64,000 nucleotides of DNA from Chara braunii (lineage: Eukaryota > Streptophyta > Charophyceae > Charales > Characeae): assembly GCA_003427395.1 (NCBI GenBank), contig BFEA01000076.1, positions 2,629,358 to 2,693,357 of the forward strand, given 5' to 3'. The notes under the pieces are model-generated. The model ran no database searches and had not been told where the DNA came from. It saw nothing but the letters and a program-made list of their open reading frames with translations. Shown one piece after another: positions 11,431 through 21,944 of the stretch. Each line of letters starts with the position of its first letter. Within the stretch, counting starts at the first letter, position 1. A program made the translations under genes and the position numbers.

Positions 11431-13175
11431 AGATTATATTTTAGCAGGTGGCGATTCTGGCAATCCACCCTGGATAGGGGAGATTCTGCCATTAGCCTAC
11501 CTTTGCTTTGAGCACTGGCTTAGAGGTAGGGTTGGACTTAATTGGCAGATAGCGTGAGTGAGAGTGTGCTATGGAGGTTCATCCCCCATAGGCTAATGAT
11601 TTAGCTTCGGCATTGACCTGTCTTATGGTACAGGCCTTTCTTGGACATTCGATTCAGGACGTTGACTAGTTTCAGCTTGGTCCTACGAGGATCATCTTCT
11701 GTTATCACTGAAAAACATGTCGGTTGGCGATTCGTCGGCTTACGACTCAATTCCAATTCACTCCTACCACTCAACCTAAAGGCTTTAGCCTTGTGATAAA
11801 ACTGTTTTGTTGTGTTTTCACCCGGACTTTATTGAATGGCCATCCAACAAAAGTACTGAGTATTTATTTAAGAGTTTCACGAGTGAGGTTTGTATGGCTA
11901 AAGCGAGGGGTATGAGTGCAAGGAATGGTTGAAGTTGACCCCGTACAGTGCGTGGACTTCTGGATGAATCTTTGATGTGATTGCAGGTACGGTTGTGGTT
12001 CGGCTTTTGGATGTGACTGTCTGCGATTACATACATATATGGCTGAGAGGAGCCCCACTGCGACTGTGAGAAGTGATCGTCCTATATAAATAAGCCTTAT
12101 GTATATACTTATATGTGCCTTGGGTATGCGCGCGGCTTACTAAGATCGTGCGCAGGGGCTAGCCAGATTATGGCTTGAGAGAAAAGGGAGACCCCCTGTT
12201 ATCCTTTGCTTCTTAGTATTTTTATAGTTGGACGTTGTAGTCCGTGGCAGTTGTCAAAGTCAAACCCCTTGACTTTTGCCCGAGCCCGGAGTAGGACTTA
12301 CCCCCAAGCGCGCAAGAAACGACTGCCACCACAGGCACGAACCTGTGTACCACCCGCTCTGCACAGGGTGCAGAAGAGGGTGTGTGATCCTCAACGGCGC
12401 ATGGCGGTTGTCCAGCGTTGAGAGATTAACCCTCAAGGCGCGTGTCAGCCAACACTTGAGTGTCGAATGCGACCCTTGAGATTAACGAGGGCCGTGCGAG
12501 TATGGGTACTACATGGTACGCCATCATTGCGACTGCTTCGCACGTTTTGCATTGTGAGTCGATATGAGATAGCCCTGCGTCCGCGCGATTTTATATTGAG
12601 TCTCGCACGCGACGCCTATCCGATTTCCGCGTCGGGAAGTTATGGGACGGCTACTGAAGGGACTAGTGGTGTTGTCGCGTTGTTCGATGTGTGTGTGTGT
12701 GTGCGTTTTATTTTTGTGTTCGTAAAGTGGTGTGCGCGTGGTGTGTGGGATGCGTCCTAGTCGAGCGACGACGAGCCGCGCTTGGGACTTCAGCCCCCCA
12801 AAATGTCGGTTCGCGTGCGGGTCCGATAGGTGTATTACCGTGCGTACCCCCTATGCTACAGCGAACGAGAAAACGCCCTCGGCTGGTCCACCTCTGCGAT
12901 TGCAACTGACCAGCTTTCGTACTGTGGACTGGTAGCTCAGCGGGGATACGCCCACCGAAGGGAGGTGACAGCTCCCGTAAGGTGGAGGTAAGTTGTGCCT
13001 CGCGTAGGCCCTGCCTGTCGTAGGGGCTCGCGAGAGGTATGGTTGGCGCACTCGGCCGGAGCGGCCTAAGGAAGCTCCATCTGTCTGTTTGCGGCGAGGT
13101 TGGTCCAACTCCTGCGTGACGCGGCCGAGAGGGTCCCGCGCTGCCACGTGCGGTGCCGAACCGATGCGCCCGACA

Positions 13176-14366
13176 CCGCCCCGACCACGGCCACTTTTGG
13201 CCCATGCTGTTCTTTGCTTGGGCCTGTCGCAGGCGAACGACCAAGGTTCTTGGTCTCCGTGTTCGTGATGATGATCAGTGCGACCTTGTCGAAGACGCAG
13301 GCCACTTGTGTCAATGCATTTGACAATGTCGGACACGACCTCGAGATGAAGTAGTGTTTGATGGCCTGAAAGTCCATCGGTACGCTTGGCGTGGATGCCA
13401 AGCGTAGGAACTGGGCAATCCAATCTCCACTTGGCAGCGTGTTCTGGTGGAACTTGATCAACTTGTCCATTGCTTGAAGTTTCAGCGGCTCTATTTGGAA
13501 CCGCTTGTGCCACGCCGCATTCAGATCTTCCCAGTTGAGCTTGGTATGGTGTAGTTCAGACACCACCACCCCATGCGTGGACAGAATGTTGTCCAACCAG
13601 GCTTGGCACGCGCCTCTAGATCGGGGTACAAATGCTTGTGTTCGCTGGTCTGGTGGATGCCGAGCCTGAGCTCGAACTGGCGGAACCATTGGATTGGGTC
13701 TGTCTTCGTGGCGTCACAGACGATCTCTTGGCACTCGAACTTTGGAATAAACTCACGTGCTGACGTGCTAGGGCCAGCGGCTGCAACGCGGATCCGCTGC
13801 TCAAGTTGTTGAGTGGCCGCTTGCTGTGCCCGTGCGCCGTTCTTGAGCGTTCCGACGTTGATCTCCAATGCATCGAGGCGATTGACAGAGTTGGAGGAGT
13901 TGGCGAAGGGTTGTTGCTCCAGCTACTGTAGGCGGCTGTTGACTTGATCCAGCGACTGTTTGTGGTTCTTGACCGCGTCGTCGAGGCAACGGATATCCTC
14001 CTATTGTGCAATGCACGTCGCCAGGAGGTCCGTGAGGTGGGAGAGCAACAGCGAGATCTTAAGTCCGCTGTCGCTGAATTCGCCACTCTCGGCCTCGGTC
14101 CGCCATTCAGTTGCCATGGCGAGTAAGGCTTTCTCCTCCTTGAATACGTTCTCGCGTCGAATGCCGCATTCCTCATCAACGGCCTTTGTTGCTGCCTCGT
14201 CGTGTTGACGTTGTTGTTCCACCGCCAGCAGACGTGCTTGCTCTGCGTCCTCTGTCTTCTTCTTCTCTACGGCTGCTACCGCATCCAACCGTTGCTGAGC
14301 TTCGGTAATCAAAACCAGCATTCGGGCCTGATAGGCCTCGACCGATTACCCTGCCTTCTGGTCCAT
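13176..14366 (-). pseudogene. gag: G1 gag, N-terminal and capsid part
   Basis: Structural protein of the retrotransposon particle. The likely initiator ATG is at 14364-14366 (minus), soon followed by an in-frame stop. An alanine/glutamate/glutamine-rich coiled-coil stretch comes next (about 14300-14100). Another in-frame stop follows near 14000. The capsid-like segment (about 13770-13400) contains DPIQWFRQFELRLG and, in a shifted frame, a stretch with LNAAWHKRFQIEPL, resembling the retrotransposon gag core. The frame runs into copy A at 13176 and resumes at 5223. Family assignment comes from these motifs and from the adjoining pol; at least two nonsense changes and one frameshift are present. 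Confidence 0.75.
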
Positions 14367-14551
14367 GACGATTGTTTGAGAGTGCGTGAGCATAGACCAG
14401 GCCGGGGGACTGCTGACGTGTCACTTCTGATGTAGCCCACTGACGTGGCAACTTACCAATGGCGCAGTAGAGATCGATGGAGAAGGGAGGAGAAGAGAAG
14501 AGGGTGCAACAACATAGATTCGGGGGGGGGGGGGGGGGGGGGGAGGGGGTA

Positions 14552-14583
<32 letters not shown>

Positions 14584-15604
14584 GGGAAGGGATCGCCTAG
14601 ATAAGGAGCCACTCATCAAAAAAGAAAAGTCTGAACTTTGCAAAAAAAATACGAGAAATTAAGAAAATATTGGGTGTTCGCAATGTGATGAGAACTATCC
14701 GATGTGCGATTGATGCTGAGGTGGAACGACCGTATTAATGCTGGTTGTGCCGAAGCAGCAATTGGTCATCATAATCGGCATCGGGTCATCTAGTGAGAAT
14801 ATATGTGGTTGGGGGCAGCTTTTTTGAGGTACGTTGCACCTAACCTTATCTACCCTCTTCGACACTTCTTACCGTGAGGATGTGTGTTTTGTCTTGAGAG
14901 CTCATATGAGGAGTCGAGTGCGCTCAACCTTGAGAGTCGCCAATGTTCAAGTGGAGCATCTAGAAGGAGAGGGCGGTGCTATCTGAAGGGCCCTGGACGA
15001 AGCATTGGGTCAAGGTCACCATGCCAACCCACCGGAAGTAGGGCACGCATGCTTTGCTGCTTTGTCCTTTGTCTACTCGCTGCGCTATAGAGGGGTTCCG
15101 AGGGGCAGGCCAGCCCTACGGGAAAGACGAGACCGGGCGTCTATAAATAAGCATCGGCGGGGACCTTCCATTGACTGCGATCGTCGTCATGTTTGCCACG
15201 TTAAATAATTCCTGAGGACTTCGGGGGCCGTCCATAAAAACGCCTCCTGATCAACCAATTGGTCGGTGTAAGGCTTGCTGCGCGCCAAGATAAATATTGT
15301 GCAGGGCTGGCCAGCTCAGCGGGACTCGGGGCACAGGGGCGGGCCGTGTACACACCTTTAGACACACACGCTGTCCGGATTCCTCAGGGACGCTGCTGAC
15401 AAGAGACATTTGAGAGAGGGGTAGATTCCAGGTGATAAGTTTGGGAAAGATTCCACTCTGCAAACAGACCCAACAAATGATTCCATATTTATTTTGATTT
15501 ATTTTTTTCCTTTTTTTTAAGAAGTCCCCCGAGCGCGCCAGCTCGTGAAAAAAATTAAACGATAGATGACAATAGGAATAAGATTGGTGTGAACGCCATA
15601 GCAT
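14367..15604. other. G1 5' flank and unassigned DNA with a poly-G tract
   Basis: 14367-14470 should be 5' leader of G1 (minus). It contains repeats of CACGTCAG-type sequence. 14521-14582 is almost pure G with a few A and T, which is slippage-prone and possibly wrong in length. From 14660 to 15604 I see no recognisable gene, LTR or RNA. A frame of 117 codons at 15251-15604 (minus) shows no known motif. Confidence 0.5.
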
Positions 15605-15616
15605 GAAACACCAAAC

Positions 15617-15681
15617 TGGCGATTACCCTACACGTGTTTCGACCGGTCCGCCAGTGTACCAGCCATCCTCAGGGGTCGCGC
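15617..15681 (-). ncRNA. Hammerhead-ribozyme-like motif downstream of a Penelope RT
   Basis: Read on the minus strand: CTGAGGA core (15672-15666), one extra T, stem II GGCTGGT/ACCGGTC (15664-15658 with 15647-15641, 7 bp including two G.T pairs), then GAAAC (15640-15636), a short CAC/GTG stem III, cleavage-site-like GTA, and a stem I in which ACCC pairs with GGGT. Penelope-like elements are known to carry hammerhead motifs near their ends, and a Penelope RT fragment lies just upstream on the same strand. The T inserted between the core and stem II is non-canonical, so activity is uncertain. Confidence 0.55.
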
Positions 15682-15739
15682 TGGTTGACGAAACATAAAA
15701 AAACAGACTAATATAGTACCTAGACCTAGTACAGACAAA

Positions 15740-16440
15740 ACCCTAGACCCCAATTGGAACCACATGGGTGTCACCGACACGTGGTGCCCCAGGAAAAACT
15801 CTCAAAGTTACCGTCGGTGCCAAGTGGCCCATTCGGCGGACCCAATTCGTAAAACACCGGACCCATTCAGTCCAAGCCCCACCTCTCTTAATATTGAAGT
15901 TTGTAAGTGCCTTGTTGAAAATGACATCCGGAAAATTCCTTCGATGTAGCTCGGTCTTAAGGCTAAAAAGAAAAATGGCCTCTGTGGTAGGCAATGTGCC
16001 TTATGAAGAAAGGAAGCAATCACCGCTACCTTCTGTTTCTTACCACTAAAGGAATGATAATTCTGCAAGCTATGAAAAATAATGTCACCTCCATCCATGA
16101 TCTAGCCTGACAATAGACCTTGACCGGCTTCGTACCAACCGACACACGACAACCCAAATACGGCCACTCAGACCCATCACTAGTGCTTTCCAAAACCAAA
16201 TGCTCATCATAACATGATTTCCTGAAATTAAACAAGATCGCTTCTGCCTTGCACTTACGTTACCTTTGTACTTGATGAAGATAGAAACATCGTCAACCAA
16301 TTTGCATCCTTTAACCAGGCGGGCATCATTCCCCAATCCTCGAAGAAAGGCAAATTCGTTATGGACACACATGAGGCAAGCTAGAGCAGGACTCGAAGAC
16401 TTACCCATCGGAATACCTAGATGCAGGTGAGAACGATGAC
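15740..16440 (-). pseudogene. Penelope-like reverse transcriptase fragment
   Basis: On the minus strand the frame from 16440 has GIPMGKSSSPALACLMC (RT motif B), a spacer with NEFAFLRGLGNDARL, and KLVDDVSIFI (catalytic box, here VDD). After a frameshift it continues with EWPYLGCRVSVGTKPVKV, the palm end. Motif B and spacing match the fuller element at 49.2-53.7 kb (GIPMGGRASPTLACLLC, YIDDL), so this is a second, more diverged member of that lineage. The nuclease part and the RT N-terminus are absent. The hammerhead-like motif lies ~60 bp downstream. Confidence 0.8.
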
Positions 16441-16521
16441 TCATGCTCCGACAACAACGGCAATCCCGTTGAAGCACCACAAACGCCTGTTCCAGAGGAG
16501 GTCACAATCCAATGTCATCAG

Positions 16522-17117
16522 TTGTGCAGCAATCTGCTTAAACTCGAGAGACAACTCAACGAGTCATGGAGGAAGGCCACAAAGGCTTCCAAGTTTCTGG
16601 TCCGGCAACATTTGCATGAGTTGGATCAGGCCATGAGGACCATGATCGTTGAGCACGCCAACAAATACAAAGCTGCCAGGGCAATTGCATGTGCACCGCC
16701 CTCGATCCCGGCCAAACGAGGGAGTGGGAGACCTTGGAAGGAGGTTGCAACTCAAGGCGGGACAAGTGATGAGGAGACTCAGGACGTGGAAGGTGGCAAT
16801 TTGCAGAAGGTCCTGCACCCGCACGTGTCACAAGAAAGCGGGGACAACCGCAGAAGCAGCCCGTGCAAAAGGAGGAAGCAGCGCCAGAAGGGACAAGCAA
16901 CGATGATAGTGCTGGCGGCGCTGATGAAAATGATGGCAGCAGCGACAAAAGTGATGGCAGCGGCGACGGTGACGACGGGAACAGTGGCTGCGATGGGACT
17001 GATGGCAGTGGCAAGGAGGTCGAGGGCGAAGGCGACGAGAAAGATGGTTGTTCGTCGGAGGAAGAGGGCCACTCCAAATTAGAACCCCTGTCTAAATTGC
17101 GCAAGACATCCCACTGA
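16522..17117 (+). pseudogene. Unrecognised ORF with coiled coil and acidic tail, frameshifted
   Basis: Frame 16522-17082 begins with a helix-prone stretch (residues 1-55, rich in Leu, Arg, His and Glu) followed by a basic, Lys/Arg/Gln-rich segment. An alternative frame ending at 17117 encodes an acidic Asp/Gly/Ser/Glu-rich tail, the more protein-like choice for the 3' half, so one frameshift near 16860 is likely. The tail resembles low-complexity ends of transposon proteins but no domain is recognisable. It may be part of a mobile element. Confidence 0.35.
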
Positions 17118-17138
17118 TGCATGCGCGCGTGTGTGAGT

Positions 17139-17163
17139 GAGCGAGCGAGCGAGCGAGCGAGCG

Positions 17164-17228
<65 letters not shown>

Positions 17229-17310
17229 NNNNNNNNNNNNNNNNNNNNNNNNNNNNNNNNNNNNNNNNNNNNNNNNNNNNNNNNNNNNGAGAGAGAGAGA
17301 GAGCACTGGC
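17139..17310 (+). repeat. (GCGA)n then (GA)n microsatellite with N gap
   Basis: GCGA repeats pass into a long GA run, interrupted by 60 Ns (17229-17288), and GA continues after the gap. The true length is unknown. Confidence 0.95.
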
Positions 17311-17579
17311 AGTGCTGGTAGTCTGAAAAGTTCAAACTTCTAAGTTATTTGAACTTTTTCAAACTTTTTTGATTTTTTTTCTGTTTTTTTTTAGTCTTGT
17401 GCCTGCTTTGCACTGTTCAGAACTCTGCATGTTTGGTAGTTCAATGTGGTTGTTGATTCGCAGCAAGACAGGTTCTCTGCTGCATGAAATTTCTTCGAAG
17501 TGCAAAGCAGGTGAGTTCCTGCCAACAACCCCCCACCCCCCGCACACCTTTTTCTTTTTTTTTTTCTTTTTTTTTTTCC

Positions 17580-17705
17580 CGGTCCGGACATCCCTGAACC
17601 TCGGCATGTCCGGACTGTCCGGTGTCCAGTGGTGTCCGGACCGGTCCAGACAATGGTCCGGGAAACAGTCTAGAAGTGTCCGGTGTCCGGGTCCGGGGTT
17701 ACCAT
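17580..17705 (+). repeat. GTCCGG-rich short repeat block
   Basis: Dense irregular repeats of TCCGG and GTCCGG after T-rich tracts. Many are self-complementary (CCGG). No coding sense. Confidence 0.7.
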
Positions 17706-19345
17706 GATTTTTATCCATTATTATTTTTATTTTTACTTTATTGCCACGCCCGCCTTTGCTGATGATCGGTATTAAGGCTGATGTCGGGACCAAAGGGCCT
17801 GGCCCAATTACTATGTTGCCGGGTGCAGGTGGCCGATACTGCAGTAGAAGACCTTGCGCATGGGCCTCCTTTGTGGGCCGCTCGGGTTCCTGCGTATTCT
17901 GGGCGCTGGCAAAAATTCTTCCGTCCGCCCGTCTTGATGCTCAGACCGGGGAAGGTCAGCATGCATGCAAGCTGGTGGGTAACTAGCCCACGAGGCGGAA
18001 GAAAACCTGGGTGGAGGGGGTCGCTGCGGATGCACCGTCCGCCAACCACGATCTGCTGTGAGAGGGTGAGCGTGAGCATGCCCGTTGAGGCCCAACGAAT
18101 GGGGAACTGTGCCTTTGGCACAGCGGGTCTCAAGGGCTGGGCACCAGTGGGAGGCTGCGGCAGTGCAGGCTGTGCAACAAGCTGTCCCAGCGGCAGTTCG
18201 CATGAAACCCCTCCTCACTCCAGTCTTCCAAGTTCTATTTGAATATTTGTTACTATCGCCAAGATTCGTGTTGGGACCCGCTTTGCCCAGGCTCATGCTA
18301 CGGCTTCGCAGCAGGCCCGGCGTCCGCCCACTCGTCGAAGAGTCAGAGCTGCCGTGACGACAGAGCATAGGTCGCAAGCTTCAACATGGTTGGCACAGGT
18401 GAGGGGCTGATGCGGGCAGGAGGGTGGTCACACGCAGCTTAGCAGATTTCGACATTCTTGACCGTCGGCCTGCCGCCTGTATCATTCAAACACCACCTGT
18501 GGTGTTTGGGGTTAGTACGTAGCGGAGCATCGATCGGGGCAGGGCGCGGGGGCAACGAAGCAGCAGAAAGGCGGGAATGAATCTGGATGTCATCTGGAGC
18601 AGGGTGCATGCGGGGTAGGAAGAACGCAGCAATGGGGAAGCAGCGAGCTATGGCGGAAGGGAGGGCCATTTCGGGCCCGTTTCTCAACGGAAACGGGTGA
18701 ATGAAGGCTCGTTTCCTATGTTTTTGGTCAAGGCGAATCCATTAGTAAGGTTAGTTTTAGTGCTAGATTAGTAGGAAAGTAGTAATAAAAGTGGTGCGCG
18801 GAGAGATGGCGGAGGCGGATATGGTGGGAGACAAAAAATTGGTTCTCTCTCTCGTTTCTTAGCGAAATTCAGCGAGAAAAGATTCTAAATAGGGGTTTTA
18901 ACGCGTGCCGAATCAGATGGCCGCGTCAGAATTTTGATTCCAGCAGTGGTTTTGACAGTATGGCTTGCTAGAGCTGCGCGATGGAGAATTTAAAATAGCT
19001 TCGGGAGGAATGAATCTGCCCAATTTCTAGCGGGAGATCTGTTCTCATTTCTGTTTCTTTCTTTTTTCTCACTTACCTAGTGATGGTACTTACCTCTCGT
19101 GCGGTACCTTTTCTCAATCGTAATGGAGGTCTTCTTCCTGTCCACGTGATCCGAGTTCCTCCTTCCTACGGTTTAGCTCCCTCAGTTTGAGCGAACCTGG
19201 CCAGGTCAAGGTCCAGGTGCGGTTATGCCTCGGGGCTGCAACATGCGATAGGGAGGAACGAAGTACTTACCTGGTGAGTCCGAAGAAAGCTGCAGGGCAG
19301 GAGCAGTGTGTGCAAAAAACTCCAAGCGAGGTGCGCTAACGGGAA
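17706..19345 (+). repeat. Partial giant-LTR copy, truncated at both ends
   Basis: Shares blocks with copies A, B and C: a TTTTTATTTTT tract, then GGCTGATGTCGGGACC, TGGTGGGTAACTAGCCCAC and CACCGTCCGCCAACC, followed by a purine-rich region with ACTTACCT motifs (19073, 19089, 19264). It lacks the TGTCGG start and the 3' stem-loop arrays. No ORF of interest. Confidence 0.65.
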
Positions 19346-19352
19346 GCTATGA

Positions 19353-19358
19353 GCCAAG

Positions 19359-19414
<56 letters not shown>
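19353..19414 (+). repeat. (GATA)n microsatellite
   Basis: About 15 GATA units immediately left of the long inverted repeat. Confidence 0.95.
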
Positions 19415-19415
<1 letters not shown>

Positions 19416-19623
19416 TCGTCACAAACAGAACTGCCCAGTAAACCGTAGGCAGAGAGAGAGAAGAGGACAACAAACGAGGGGCTGTGACAAACTGTTTCGT
19501 CGGAGTTTCACCGACTCATATGAGTCGGTGAAACTCCGACGAAACAGTTTGTCACAGCCCCTCGTTTGTTGTCCTCTTCTCTCTCTCTGCCTACGGTTTA
19601 CCGGGCAGTTCTATTTGACGATA
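19415..19623. repeat. 209-bp near-perfect inverted repeat (long hairpin)
   Basis: Arms of about 100 bp meet at CAT|ATG between 19519 and 19520. From 19431 to 19608 the arms match without indels, with one G/A difference. The outer ~16 bp are less exact. A transcript would form a nearly perfect ~100-bp dsRNA hairpin. It is flanked by (GATA)n on the left and by an AT-rich palindrome, GACGATATAT/ATATATCGTC, on the right. It could be a fold-back transposon, a small-RNA source, or an assembly fold-back. Confidence 0.85.
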
Positions 19624-19638
19624 TATATATATATCGTC

Positions 19639-19673
<35 letters not shown>

Positions 19674-19908
19674 TGCAATCAGACTCACAATCTTCTTCGC
19701 TTCGCATGCATACAAACAGATGGTGATTCACACTGGCGCATAGCGCCCAACTCAAAGCTCAGAGATATGGAAACCACGAACACAGTTCGGATGCAAACTC
19801 GGTTCAACAGGCTATGGTGCACCAGCACCTATACATCCCGACTCTCGTCACTGTGTCGAACACCACTGTTCGCTCACACTTCAATTTTTGGATCACCCTG
19901 GATATCCC
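19624..19908. other. AT/GA simple repeats and unassigned DNA
   Basis: (AT)n and (GA)n to about 19674. The rest to 19908 has no recognisable gene and does not match the start of the Z 3' LTR, so the Z 5' LTR is cut off or replaced at 19908. Confidence 0.6.
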
Positions 19909-20047
19909 ACACGCGACCGCCGCGCCAGGTGTGCGGCTGCGGCATAGCAAGAGAAGACCGATCCTATGGCTGGAAAGGCTAATAGGGTCCGTAAAGCCAT
20001 AGGCCGGACGAGATAGCAGGGCGAACACTCTGCTTGTAGAAGAGTTG

Positions 20048-21621
20048 CTCCTTCTCCATCCGTGGAAGGAGCTAGCCCAATAGGATAACATGTCAGGTTC
20101 TCACCCAACGGATACCAGGGTCAAACCCGACGATGCCCTACTTGGGCTAGCTCCTTTTGGAGCTGCCCATAGGGGTGGGAATGAGGCGCGGTCCATTTTC
20201 GTCCGTGAGATCTTCAGATCTCGCGACCGAAAATAGCCGCGCGGAACAGCTTGGCCCTGCGCAAGGATGACACGCATAAATCGAGGAATGGTCTAACTTT
20301 TTTCTTTTTTTTTTTCAGTTTTTTATTTATTTTTGATCCCATGGGGGATCGCACTCAAGTCTGTATCTTCAGAGGGCGTGGCTGAAAGCCACGATGTGAC
20401 CGTTGACCTTAAGCCAACGAAAAGTAAAAATAAAAATAAATAAATAAATCTAAACTTAAGCGCCCGATGGCGCTCAGCGAAGTGGCTGGAGACTTACAGT
20501 CCCCAGAGAAGACAGCAGACGCCCGTTGAAAACGGGCAGCCGTTTTTTCTTGAGGTAAGTTGGTTTGTTTTTTTTTCGTTTTTAAGATTTTCTTTTTCTT
20601 CTTAGATCCCCCTCCCTTCTCGTTTTCATTATGACAATACCCGTTCGTTTTGATGAACGGGCCTTATAGGATGAGCAAAAACGAATGAATATACCCTACA
20701 ACATGGAAGTATGCACGAACGCGCCAGAGAGAGAGAGAGAGAGAGAGAGGGAGGGAGGGAGGGAGGGAGGGAGGGAGGGAGCCTACCTGGCGTTTGGCCT
20801 CGTGGTACCTCCATCGATAGAATGAGCAAAATCGAATGAATCTCCCGCTGGAACATGGAAATATACCTAGCCATAGTATGTCTCCTCCCCCTCTTGTTTC
20901 AACAGGTTGCACTACAGGACGAGCGCCCAGGGGAAGGGGATTTTGTTTTTCTTTGTTTTCTTTTTATTTTTATTTCTGTTGTTTCCCTTCTCCCTCTCGT
21001 TCAGGGAAAGGAACAGGCGCCATTGCTGGAGGAACAGGCGCCGTTGCTGGAGCAACAGGCGCCATCTCAAATGTTGTAAAAAAAAAAAAAAAAAAAGGGA
21101 AAAACAGACAAAAGAACAATCTTTGCAGATTGTGTGGGAGCACAAAAGCTCCCACTTCGTTTTGAACAGATGACTGTGGCTGCGAGATCTTGAGATCTCG
21201 CGGCCCACAGTACACACTCGGAAAGCAAGAGGGAGATAGAGGGGGAGAAAACGAGGGAGTTAGGAGGGGAGGTCCTACGTCTCCCAACCTGACAACTGCC
21301 CTCCTCGTTTTCAGGGGAGGGCAGAGGAAAAGTAGAGAGGGGAGAGAAAGGAACAGTCACGGCCGCGAATGTGGTCGCGACCGTGCACCAAGTTCAAGCA
21401 GTATTGGCCTGAATGCAGTCACTCGGGCCAGAGCTGTGAACTGGAGGGTAAGTGAGGGGAACTTGGCTGGAAACAACCATTTTCCCGCTGAACCTGCACT
21501 CGGTGCAGGGCTGAGTGCAGGGAAAAGGGAGAAAAAGAGGGGGCCAGTTGAGTACAACTGCCACCCTAAGTGTGTGGCTGAGGTGAGACAGCCTCGGTCG
21601 GTTGATCTGGCTCAGATCAAC
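20048..21621 (+). repeat. Cluster of short hairpins in the Z 5' LTR
   Basis: Perfect or nearly perfect inverted repeats at 20048-20071, 20144-20168, 20195-20234 (GAGATCT/AGATCTC with outer ATTTTCG/CGAAAAT), 20377-20393 (CGTGGCT/AGCCACG), 20640-20661, 21134-21155 (GTGGGAGC/GCTCCCAC), 21173-21211 (two nested stems), 21358-21385, 21493-21521 (CCTGCACTC/GAGTGCAGG) and 21601-21621 (GTTGATCTG/CAGATCAAC). Most recur in the 3' LTR, and the one at 21358 is perfect there where it has a mismatch here. Confidence 0.8.
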
Positions 21622-21944
21622 GGCCCAGGCACGTGACAAATTTTGCCTGGGGGCAGCTGAGGCTGCTGCTGCCCTCCTCAGCCACTACAAAAGAGGCATC
21701 TGTCCCCCACCTGCCTCACACTTGCCTCCAGCTGCCAGTGTGTGACAGCGCACTTGCCTCATTGCTGGAATGCTGGAGAGGAGGCAGGAGTGTTGCCGGC
21801 AGAGCTGGAGGACTGCAAAGGAGCGTCGAACAAGGAGGAGGACAGCCATAGCCAAGGCAGGGAGCACTCTGCTCCCCTCCCTTCTGGCTGGTGCTGGTCC
21901 AACGAGACGGAGCCAAGGACGTTGCGGGACTACAACGGCTGCCC

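Larger units (their letters stand above)
5224..13175 (+). mobile_element. Giant LTR-like unit, copy A (~8 kb, non-coding)
   Basis: Starts TGTCGGCGCG and ends with ...GCCCGACA, so its ends are TGTCG/CGACA. It is flanked by a perfect 4-bp repeat, CCGC (5220-5223 and 13176-13179). It lies inside G1 gag. Copy B has the same start, order and end over a similar length. The last ~800 bp are homologous to the 3' end of the Z LTRs, the second of which is followed by a primer-binding site in the 5' LTR, so this unit is best read as a solo LTR of a related family. No conserved ORF was found. Internal order: palindrome at the start, GC-rich block with TATTTT tracts, purine-rich block, stem-loop array (9614-10580), ~123-bp tandem repeats (10870-11430), then the conserved 3' domain from about 12230. 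Confidence 0.85.
1014..14366 (-). mobile_element. Ty3/gypsy LTR retrotransposon G1, degenerate, interrupted by giant LTR copy A
   Basis: Coding traces run in Ty3/gypsy order on the minus strand: gag with a zinc knuckle, retropepsin-like domain, RT, RNase H, then integrase. The element is split inside gag by the 7952-bp insertion at 5224-13175. Excising that insertion with one copy of the 4-bp duplication CCGC puts the two gag parts in the same frame: 13180 is the last base of a codon and 5223 the first of the next, in frame with the zinc-knuckle ORF. Several stops, frameshifts and lost catalytic residues show G1 is dead. The order PR-RT-RH-IN separates it from Copia, where integrase precedes RT. 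Confidence 0.9.

Noticed and set aside
17079-17335. Ser/Leu- or Glu/Arg-repeat ORFs over the GA run
   Set aside because: These are simple-repeat translation running through an N gap.
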